DNA from: Fen-999 sp035505955
GTDB lineage: Bacteria > Pseudomonadota > Gammaproteobacteria > Burkholderiales > Rhodocyclaceae
Assembly: GCA_035505955.1 (NCBI GenBank)
Contig: DATJQH010000035.1
Span: forward strand, 1 to 15,364
DNA: 15,364 nt
Direction: 5' to 3'
Shown: in pieces, positions 6,876 through 12,610 of the stretch
How the letters are laid out: every line of letters begins with the position of its first letter
Numbering within the stretch: position 1 is the stretch's first letter
The notes under the pieces: generated by a model
What the model saw: only the letters and a program-made list of their open reading frames with translations
Databases searched by the model: none
What the model was told of the DNA's origin: nothing
Program-made: the position numbers and the translations under genes

Positions 6876-8174
6876 TCAGTCGTTCAGGTCGCGCCCGCGC
6901 GTTTCCGGCAGGAAGCGCCACGCGATGGCGGCGCCGAGGCCGAGCAGCACGACCGGATACAGCATGCCGGCGAGCGGATCGCCGAACTGGCGTCCGATCC
7001 AGGTGACCATGAACGGCGACATGCCGCCGATCCAGCCGGCCGCGAGGTTGTGCGGCAGGGCGACCGCCGAATAGCGGCTGCGCGCCGGGAACAGTTCGGC
7101 GACGGCCGCGGTCTGCGGTCCGGTGATCATGGCGACGGCGAGGATCGGCACGAGCAGGAGCGCGACGAGCGATGCCGGCTCGGCCGCGAAATCGCGCAGG
7201 CCGGCAAAGACGGGGAACAGACCGACCGCGCCGAGCAGCAAGCCCGCAAGCAGGACGGGGCGACGGCCGATGCGATCCGAGAGGCCGCCGCAGATGATGG
7301 TGAGCGGAAACAGCGCGAGCGTGGCGATCAGCGTCAGATGGCCGGCCACGACCGGATCGACGCCCGCCACCGTCTTCATGAATACGCCGGCATAGACCTG
7401 CGACGAGAAGAAGAGCAGCGAACCGCCGGCCGAGATGCAGCAGAAGAGGACGATCATGCGCTGGCGCGTGAAGGGGTCGCGCAGGCAGTCGCGCAGGGGC
7501 GCGGCGGCGAGGCGGTTCTTCGCGCGCAGTTCGAGGAATACGGGCGACTCGTGCAGCGCCATGCGACTCTTGAGGGAAACGGCGAGCAGCACGATGGACA
7601 CGAGGAAGGGCACGCGCCAGCCCCAGTCAAGGAAGTCCTCGTGGCTCAGATGCGACTGCAGCAGCGTGATCTGCATGGTCGAGGCCATGACGCCGAGCGG
7701 TCCCATCAACTGCAGGATGCTCGTGTAGAGGCCGCGCTTGGCCGGCGGCGCATGTTCGGTCAGATAGACGATGGCGCCGCCGATCTCGCCGCCCATGGCG
7801 AGCCCCTGCAACATGCGCACCGCCACCAGCAGCAGTGGCGCCGCAAGGCCGGCCTGCGCGTGTGTCGGCAGGAGCCCGACCGCGAAGGTGGCGCCGCCCA
7901 TCAATGCGATCGTGGCGATGAACGAGAAGCGGCGGCCGCGCCGGTCGCCGATGGAGCCGAACACCGCGGCGCCGACCGGACGGATGACCATGCCGATGCC
8001 GAACGTCGCCAGGCTGGCCAGGAGGCCGGCGACCGGATCGTCGGACGGGAAGAACAGCGTGCCGAAGATCGTTGCCAGACTGCCGAAAGTAAGAAAGTCG
8101 TACCACTCGAGGAAGGTGCCGAAGCAGGCAGCGACCGCAATCGAGCGATAGGAAGGATGCTTTGGCTGCGACAT
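6876..8174 (-). CDS. MFS transporter, metabolite:H+ symporter (MHS) family
   Basis: A 432-residue inner-membrane permease with about 12 hydrophobic segments. Family marks are FLEWYDF in the first helix (residues 21-27), IRPVGAAVFGSIGDRRGRR (loop 2-3 motif, about 64-82), RMLQGLAMGGEIGGA in helix 4, GWRVPF after helix 5, and the second-half loop GLSDRIGRRP. These place it in the MHS branch that includes ShiA, KgtP, ProP and citrate transporters, which usually import organic acids or osmolytes with protons. The substrate cannot be told from the sequence. It lies 83 bases after the methionine synthase gene and 66 before the TonB-receptor gene, all on the minus strand. No Shine-Dalgarno sequence is visible; a CATAAT hexamer ends 8 bases before the ATG. 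Confidence 0.92.
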   Translation of the reverse strand: MSQPKHPSYRSIAVAACFGTFLEWYDFLTFGSLATIFGTLFFPSDDPVAGLLASLATFGIGMVIRPVGAAVFGSIGDRRGRRFSFIATIALMGGATFAVGLLPTHAQAGLAAPLLLVAVRMLQGLAMGGEIGGAIVYLTEHAPPAKRGLYTSILQLMGPLGVMASTMQITLLQSHLSHEDFLDWGWRVPFLVSIVLLAVSLKSRMALHESPVFLELRAKNRLAAAPLRDCLRDPFTRQRMIVLFCCISAGGSLLFFSSQVYAGVFMKTVAGVDPVVAGHLTLIATLALFPLTIICGGLSDRIGRRPVLLAGLLLGAVGLFPVFAGLRDFAAEPASLVALLLVPILAVAMITGPQTAAVAELFPARSRYSAVALPHNLAAGWIGGMSPFMVTWIGRQFGDPLAGMLYPVVLLGLGAAIAWRFLPETRGRDLND

Positions 8175-8182
8175 GGGTGCGC

Positions 8183-8188
8183 ATTATG
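8183..8188 (-). promoter_or_regulatory. Candidate -10 box of the MFS transporter gene
   Basis: On the minus strand CATAAT (5 of 6 consensus) lies 8 bases before the ATG, with a weak TTCTGA 16 bases further upstream as a possible -35. Initiation here would leave a leader of only one to three bases. Confidence 0.35.
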
Positions 8189-8257
8189 GGGCAAAGCTCC
8201 CGTCGTCAGAACGACCGTGTCGTCAGGCGCGCAGTCGTTGCACGCGGTGGTCCGGCC

Positions 8258-9289
8258 TCAGGCCCAGCCCAGTTCGTTCCGTACGATGGCCGCACCCGCT
8301 GCCAGCGCGGTGAGCTTGCCGCGGGCGACGGCGCGGGGCAGGGGCACCATGCCGCAGTTCGTGCAGCCGATCAGTTGGTGCGGCTTGACCCACTGCAAGG
8401 CTTTGCGCAGGGTGGCCGCTACTTCCTCGGGCGTCTCGATGCGGTTCGTGGCGACGTCGATGGCGCCGACCATCACGTCCTTGCCGGCAAGCAGGCCGAT
8501 CAGTTCGATCGGCACGTGCGAGTTGTGGCATTCGAGGCTGACCTGGTGGATGCGGCTCCTCGCCAGCAGCGGAAACGTCTGCTCGTACTGCCGCCATTCG
8601 GCGCCGAGTCCTTCCTTCCACTTGATGTTGGCCTCGATGCCGTAGCCGTAGCAGATGTGCACGGCCGTCTTGCACGGCAGGCCGGCGGCCGCGCGTTCGA
8701 GCGTGTTGATGCCCCAGTCGCGCACCTCGTCGAAGAAGACGTTGAAGGCCGGCTCGTCGAACTGGACGACGTCGACGCCTGCTGCTGCGAGTTCATGCGC
8801 TTCCTGGTTGAGGATCTCGGCGAACGCCCAGGCGAGCTTCTCGCGGCTGCCGTAGTGGGCGTCGTACAGCGTGTCGATCATGGTCATCGGGCCCGGCAGC
8901 GTGAACTTGATCGGCTTGTCGGTGAGGAGGCGCAGGCGCCGGGCATCGTCGACGAACACCGGACGCTTGCGCGACACCGGTCCGGCAACCGTCGGCACAT
9001 CGGCGTCGTAGCGATCGCGAATGCGCACGGTTTTGCGATGAACGAAATCGACGCCGTCGAGGTGTTCGATGAACGTCGTCACGAAGTGCTGACGCGTCTG
9101 CTCGCCGTCGCCGATGACGGTGATTCCCGCCCGCAACTGGTCGTCGACCGCGAGGCGCATGGCGTCGGCCTTGGCCTGTTCGAGCGATTCGCCGGAAAGC
9201 TGCCAGGGCGCCCAGAGCTTTTCCGGCTGGGCGAGCCAGGCGGGTTTGGGCAGGCTGCCCGCGATTGCGGTGGCAATGGGTTGCGTCAT
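8258..9289 (-). CDS. Folate-independent methionine synthase (core-MetE, MesD-like)
   Basis: A 343-residue protein equivalent to the C-terminal catalytic half of MetE, without the N-terminal half. Zinc ligands are predicted at H211 and C213 (HICYGYG), E253 (VSLECHNSH) and C312 (CTNCGM); QFDEP at 176-180 is the conserved homocysteine-site strand. The N-terminus IAGSLPKPAWLAQPEKLW and the stretch DGEQTRQHFVTTFIEHLDGV closely resemble the MesD family as I recall it. MesD makes methionine from homocysteine without methyl-folate, needs oxygen, and works with the partner MesX (DUF1852). The natural methyl donor is uncertain. I chose the ATG at 9289 because GGAGAG (9297-9302) is 7 bases upstream and family homology starts there; the frame continues to 9742. 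No DUF1852 gene is present in this window. A candidate operator lies upstream at 9407-9426. Plain MetE-like annotation is the alternative. Confidence 0.85.
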   Translation of the reverse strand: MTQPIATAIAGSLPKPAWLAQPEKLWAPWQLSGESLEQAKADAMRLAVDDQLRAGITVIGDGEQTRQHFVTTFIEHLDGVDFVHRKTVRIRDRYDADVPTVAGPVSRKRPVFVDDARRLRLLTDKPIKFTLPGPMTMIDTLYDAHYGSREKLAWAFAEILNQEAHELAAAGVDVVQFDEPAFNVFFDEVRDWGINTLERAAAGLPCKTAVHICYGYGIEANIKWKEGLGAEWRQYEQTFPLLARSRIHQVSLECHNSHVPIELIGLLAGKDVMVGAIDVATNRIETPEEVAATLRKALQWVKPHQLIGCTNCGMVPLPRAVARGKLTALAAGAAIVRNELGWA

Positions 9290-9406
9290 GTCATGACTCT
9301 CCACGGCGACGTACCTCGGATTCGCCAGTTTCGCACAATGGCCGGGTCTGATCGACCGGAAATCGGCCACGAACGCCCCCCAGCTTGCCCTAATTGCAGG
9401 ATGGTT

Positions 9407-9426
9407 TTGTCGCAATATTCCGACAA
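9407..9426. promoter_or_regulatory. Near-perfect 20-bp palindrome, candidate operator
   Basis: TTGTCGCAATATTCCGACAA reads as its own reverse complement except for one base pair (positions 7 and 14). It lies in the 229-base divergent region between the methionine synthase gene (start 9289, minus) and the small unknown gene (start 9519, plus). The AT-rich centre and two-fold symmetry fit a dimeric repressor or activator site. It does not match the MetR pattern TGAA-N5-TTCA, and the regulator is not known. Confidence 0.4.
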
Positions 9427-9518
9427 CATCCGGGGGCTTCGGGTTCGCGGCGAAAATGCTCCTGGCGTGAATTTTCGGTGCCGGCCCCGGCGCCCCTGTC
9501 ATTCGAATTGGAGCGGAC

Positions 9519-9872
9519 ATGTCCTGTGCGGTCGTGAACAACGAGTTGCGGTTGCTTGCCAACGATGGCCCTGTCGTGATCGGCAGTCTTGCGGGCGCGG
9601 CGAATCCGGTGGCCGTCATCGACGATCCCGTGCTGGACCACCTTTCGGCCTTGTGCCAGCGGGCGAAGGCGGAGGCGCTGGCGAATCCGCTCGAGGCGAA
9701 GAACGACGCAGTGCTTGAACTGTGCGCCGAACTTGCGCGCATCCTCGATCTCTACGGCTCCGTGCGGGCCAGGTTCTATGGCGGCCCGGGACCCCGCCGC
9801 CAGTTTGCCGCCGCCCACGGGCAACTCGAGAAGGCGCTGGCGCAGCTCAAGGAATTCGGGCTCGACGGCTAG
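9519..9872 (+). CDS. Small protein of unknown function
   Basis: A 117-residue predicted cytoplasmic protein that I do not recognise. A Shine-Dalgarno GGAG (9510-9513) sits 5 bases before the ATG, which supports both the gene and its start. The N-terminal third is hydrophobic and strand-like (LRLLANDGPVVIGSLAGAAN). The middle is probably two helices (VLDHLSALCQRAKAEALANP and AVLELCAELARILDLYGSVR), and the C-terminus is another amphipathic helix (FAAAHGQLEKALAQLKEFGL). No metal, redox or DNA-binding motif is evident; the two Cys at about residues 46 and 69 are not paired in a motif. It is divergent from the methionine synthase gene and 62 bases upstream of the amidase gene, which appears to have its own promoter. 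Confidence 0.7.
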   Translation: MSCAVVNNELRLLANDGPVVIGSLAGAANPVAVIDDPVLDHLSALCQRAKAEALANPLEAKNDAVLELCAELARILDLYGSVRARFYGGPGPRRQFAAAHGQLEKALAQLKEFGLDG

Positions 9873-9898
9873 TTCGAGGCGCAATCTGGCTTCACCGC

Positions 9899-9927
9899 CT
9901 GACGCAGCCCGTCGGGTGTCGTACCAT
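9899..9927 (+). promoter_or_regulatory. Candidate sigma-70 promoter of the amidase gene
   Basis: CTGACG (9899-9904), a 17-base spacer and TACCAT (9922-9927) lie 7 bases before the ATG at 9935. The -35 keeps the TGAC core and the -10 matches 4 of 6 bases, with optimal spacing. The position implies a leaderless or near-leaderless mRNA, in line with the absence of a Shine-Dalgarno sequence. Confidence 0.45.
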
Positions 9928-9934
9928 CTGCATC

Positions 9935-10612
9935 ATGTGGCATAGGTTCGCACTGCTGCTTCCGTTACAGGCCTGTGCCTGCCTGGCCGCCGGGCCGGAC
10001 GTGGCGCTCGACATCGGCCATTACCTGGAAGAACCCGGCGTCATCAGCGCCAGCGGCGTTTCGGAATTCGAGCTGAACCGGAAGCTTGCGCAGGCCGTCG
10101 CCGGTGTCCTTGGCGAGGACGGGGTGCAGGCCCGCCTCATCGGCGAGGACGGACTGCATGCTTCCCTCACGGCGCGTACCCGCGAAGCACGCGGCACACG
10201 CCTCTTTGCATCCATCCATCATGATTCCACGCGCGCGAAGTTCCAGCCCGTGCGCGACGCGCGCTTCGCCGGTTTTTCGCTCTGGGTGTCGCGGCAGAAT
10301 CGGGCTGCCGCGGCCAGCATCGCCTGCGCCCGCCACGTGGCCGACCGAATGATCGAGGCCGGCTTTGCGCCCTCGCATTACCACGCCGACCCGGTGTTCG
10401 GCGAGGGACGCCCGGTGGTCGACTGGCAGCGCGGGATCTTCGCACGCGACGCGCTGGCGGTCCTCAATACTGCCAACAGCCCGGCCATCCTCATCGAAGC
10501 GGGTGTGGTGGTCAATCCCGCCGAGGAGGCGCACTTGCGCGATCCCGCAGTCTTCCGGAGCCAGGCCGCTGCGATTGCGGCGGGCCTGCGGGCCTGCCTG
10601 CGGGATCAGTAG
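9935..10612 (+). CDS. N-acetylmuramoyl-L-alanine amidase (Amidase_3 domain)
   Basis: A 225-residue exported zinc amidase that would cleave the bond between MurNAc and L-Ala of peptidoglycan stem peptides. The short N-terminal signal MWHRFALLLPLQACACLAAG may be cleaved by signal peptidase I; LQAC is only a poor lipobox. The Amidase_3 core follows directly: DIGH (H29), GVSEFELNR (E44) and SIHHDS (H95) as zinc ligands, and ILIEAGVVVNPAEEAHL with the catalytic Glu (E188). There is no AMIN or LysM domain, so it is a minimal enzyme compared with AmiC (about 420 residues). The frame runs back to a GTG at 9722 inside the preceding gene, but the signal peptide starts at the ATG at 9935. Its 3' end overlaps the convergent TonB/TolA-like gene by 7 bases. 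Confidence 0.9.
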   Translation: MWHRFALLLPLQACACLAAGPDVALDIGHYLEEPGVISASGVSEFELNRKLAQAVAGVLGEDGVQARLIGEDGLHASLTARTREARGTRLFASIHHDSTRAKFQPVRDARFAGFSLWVSRQNRAAAASIACARHVADRMIEAGFAPSHYHADPVFGEGRPVVDWQRGIFARDALAVLNTANSPAILIEAGVVVNPAEEAHLRDPAVFRSQAAAIAAGLRACLRDQ

Positions 10613-12453
10613 AGGCGGATGGCCGCGTCGAAGTACCAGGTGCGGCGAATTTCGATCACGTCGTAGTTGCGGACCAGCGCCGGCGGGAACGCCTGATAGG
10701 GCGCGTGGTTCTGCACGATGCGGCGTATCGCCTCGTCGATTTCCGGCACGCCGCTGGACGTGACGAAGGTCACGATTTCCACCGAGCCGTCGCTGCGGAT
10801 GGCCATCGTCACCATCGGATCGGTGTGCGGGCGCCTGGCCAGTTCGCGTACCGTCTCGGCAGGCGTGTTGAGCTGGATCTTGCGCGCGCATGCCTCGGCA
10901 TACCTGACGAGTTCTTCGTTGGCGTCCGTGCGTCCCCACAGCCTGACCCGACGCGCGGTGCTCAAGGACAGCGGCAGCGTGGGATTCGCCTGCGCTGCGG
11001 CCACCTCCGCCGCTTCACGCCGCGCCGCCTCTTCGTCGAGCTGTCGTCCGATGGCGCGCAGGCGCGCTTCCCGCCGCGCTTCCTCTTCCAGTTCCGCGAG
11101 GCGTGCGGCCGCGACGCGCAATGCTTCCTGTCGTTGCGCTTCCGCTCTTGCCGCCTCCACCCTTGCCGCTTCGGCTCGCAATGCCTCCTGACGCGCAGCC
11201 TCGACCCGCAGCGCCTCCTGACGGGCGGCTTCTTGTCGAGCAGATTCCTGGCGGGCGGCTTCCTGGCGGGCGGCTTCCTGGCGTCGCGCTTCCGCCTGGG
11301 CTGCTGCCTGCGCCGTCGCCAGTCGCGCTGCTTCCTGTCGTTCCGCCTCGGCGCGCAATGCCTCCTGGCGAATCGTTTCCTGGTGGATGGCTTCCTGTCG
11401 TTCTGCTTCGCGGCGTGCAATTTCCTGGCGCTCGGCTTCCCGCTGCCGGGCAGCCTCGACTTTTGCCGCCTCGACTTTTGCCGCCTCGACGCGTGCTGCT
11501 TCCTGGCGAGCTGACTCCTGACGTTCAGCCTCGACGCGTGCCGCCTCCTGGCGCCGGGCTTCCGCCTGCGCGGCTGCCGCCAAGCGTTCGGCTTCCCGCC
11601 GGGCCGCCTCCAACCGGGCCGCCTCCAGCCGGGCCGCCTCCAGCCGGGCCGCCTCGACGCGCGCCGCTTCCCGGCGCGCGGCTTCCTCCTTGCGCTGCGC
11701 CTCCAGTTGTGCGGCCTGTCGTGCCGCCTCCTGCCTTTCGGCCTCCTGCCGCTCGGCTTCGCGGCGTGCCGCCTCGATGCGCGCCGCCTCCTGATGAGCG
11801 GTTTCCTGTTGCGCGGTTTCGATGCGTGCCGTCTTCGGCTGATCCGGCTCGGCCTTGCGCTCCGGAAGGTCGAGCTTGGGTGCCTCGACCACCGGCGGCG
11901 GCGGTTCCGGTTCGGCCGGCTTCGGCGGCGCGGTTTCGACAACCGGCGGCGCGGGCGTCACGATTTCGGGGGGCGGCGCGCTCGGCTCGACCGCGGCGAC
12001 CTGGGGCGGCGCCACGGGCACTTCCGGCGGCTGCGGCCGGGGCTCCTCGACCGGTTTCGCGGCGATCACGACATCGGGCTTGGCTTTGGGCGTGGCCCTC
12101 GGTTTGGGCACGACCGGTCGTTTCACCGGATTCCTGGGCCGTGTTGTCGACACGGACAGGGTGGCAGCCGGCGCTCGCGCGACGGGGGGCGTGCTCGCGG
12201 CCTGTGGTGGCTTCCTGACCGGCGCGGCCGGCGATGCCGCGGCGGGCGCCGGAGGTGGCATGAGCACGACTTCCAGGTTCGGCGCCTGGGTTGGTCGCTC
12301 TCGCCACGGGAAACTGAAGCCCGGCAGTCCGAAATCCTTGTCGCCGAAGGTCAGACCCAACAGCAGCGCGTGAACCAGGACGGAAAACAGGAGCGCGAGC
12401 CCCATCCGGGCACGGTCCTGCCGCTGCACATCGAAGACGCTCGCGAACCGCAT
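10606..12453 (-). CDS. TonB/TolA-like envelope-spanning protein with long pentapeptide-repeat helix
   Basis: A 615-residue protein, longer than E. coli TolA (about 420) or TonB (about 240). Residues 17-37 form a single N-terminal membrane helix with SVLVH, matching the Ser-x3-His motif by which TonB and TolA contact ExbBD or TolQR. Residues about 50-205 are Pro/Ala/Lys-rich. Residues about 206-455 are a run of more than 40 five-residue units of type A-R-x-E-A, followed by a further charged helix to about 488. The C-terminal domain (about 495-615) resembles a TonB/TolA C-terminal fold: VTMAIRSDGSVEIVTFVTSS, then EIDEAIRRIVQ and RRTWYFD. The start is supported by AGGA (12458-12461) 4 bases before the ATG. 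No exbBD, tolQR or pal gene is near, so the partner motor is unknown. TonB-family is safer than calling it tolA. Confidence 0.85.
   Translation of the reverse strand: MRFASVFDVQRQDRARMGLALLFSVLVHALLLGLTFGDKDFGLPGFSFPWRERPTQAPNLEVVLMPPPAPAAASPAAPVRKPPQAASTPPVARAPAATLSVSTTRPRNPVKRPVVPKPRATPKAKPDVVIAAKPVEEPRPQPPEVPVAPPQVAAVEPSAPPPEIVTPAPPVVETAPPKPAEPEPPPPVVEAPKLDLPERKAEPDQPKTARIETAQQETAHQEAARIEAARREAERQEAERQEAARQAAQLEAQRKEEAARREAARVEAARLEAARLEAARLEAARREAERLAAAAQAEARRQEAARVEAERQESARQEAARVEAAKVEAAKVEAARQREAERQEIARREAERQEAIHQETIRQEALRAEAERQEAARLATAQAAAQAEARRQEAARQEAARQESARQEAARQEALRVEAARQEALRAEAARVEAARAEAQRQEALRVAAARLAELEEEARREARLRAIGRQLDEEAARREAAEVAAAQANPTLPLSLSTARRVRLWGRTDANEELVRYAEACARKIQLNTPAETVRELARRPHTDPMVTMAIRSDGSVEIVTFVTSSGVPEIDEAIRRIVQNHAPYQAFPPALVRNYDVIEIRRTWYFDAAIRLY
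11095..11835 (-). repeat. 15-base tandem repeat array encoding pentapeptide units
   Basis: Within the TonB/TolA-like gene the DNA repeats with a 15-base period, each unit encoding about A-R-(Q/V/L/R)-E-A. Most units are diverged, but local blocks are nearly identical. At about 11600-11660 a unit containing GGGCCGCCTCCA recurs in tandem. At 11457-11490 TTTTGCCGCCTCGAC occurs twice in a row, and at about 11250-11282 GGCGGGCGGCTTCCT occurs twice. These blocks suggest recent slippage or unequal recombination. Confidence 0.8.
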
Positions 12454-12610
12454 CCGGTCCTGTTCCCTGTTCTTACGCTCTTATGCCGGGGCTGCGAGGA
12501 TAGCATCCATGAGATGGCGCCAAACCATCGTCGCCGGCGAATGCAGCCCGGTGGGTCCGATCGGACTATCCGGCCGGGACTGCCTCATCGGGCGCGGGTG
12601 GCCGACCGGC
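12454..12610. other. Intergenic region between the chemoreceptor and TonB/TolA-like genes
   Basis: A 157-base gap between two minus-strand genes. It holds a 12-base perfect palindrome GTCCGATCGGAC (12555-12566). Just after the chemoreceptor stop there is a short GGCCG/CGGCC hairpin without a T-tract. A weak -10-like TATCCT lies upstream of the TonB/TolA-like start on the minus strand. Nothing here is strong enough to call a promoter or terminator. Confidence 0.3.

Noticed and set aside
6006..8645. Very long open frame (879 codons) on the plus strand across the TonB receptor, MFS and methionine synthase genes
   Set aside because: It is Arg/Ala/Gly/Glu-rich with no recognisable domain, lies antisense to three clear family members and crosses two intergenic gaps. 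High GC makes such frames common.
9290..9406. S-adenosyl-methionine or -homocysteine riboswitch in the methionine synthase leader
   Set aside because: I looked for the conserved cores of these riboswitches on the minus strand and found none.
8162..9718. Open frame of 518 codons on the plus strand over the methionine synthase gene
   Set aside because: It is a shadow of the synthase gene with composition bias and no domain, and it overlaps the better supported small gene at 9519.
11103..12218. Pro-rich and Phe/Leu/Arg-rich repetitive frames on the plus strand opposite the TonB/TolA-like repeat
   Set aside because: A 15-base periodic array keeps several frames open. The minus-strand frame has the membrane helix and the TonB/TolA-like C-terminal domain.
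12555..12566. Perfect 12-base palindrome GTCCGATCGGAC as an operator
   Set aside because: A few such palindromes are expected by chance in 15 kb of GC-rich DNA, and no other promoter feature supports it.
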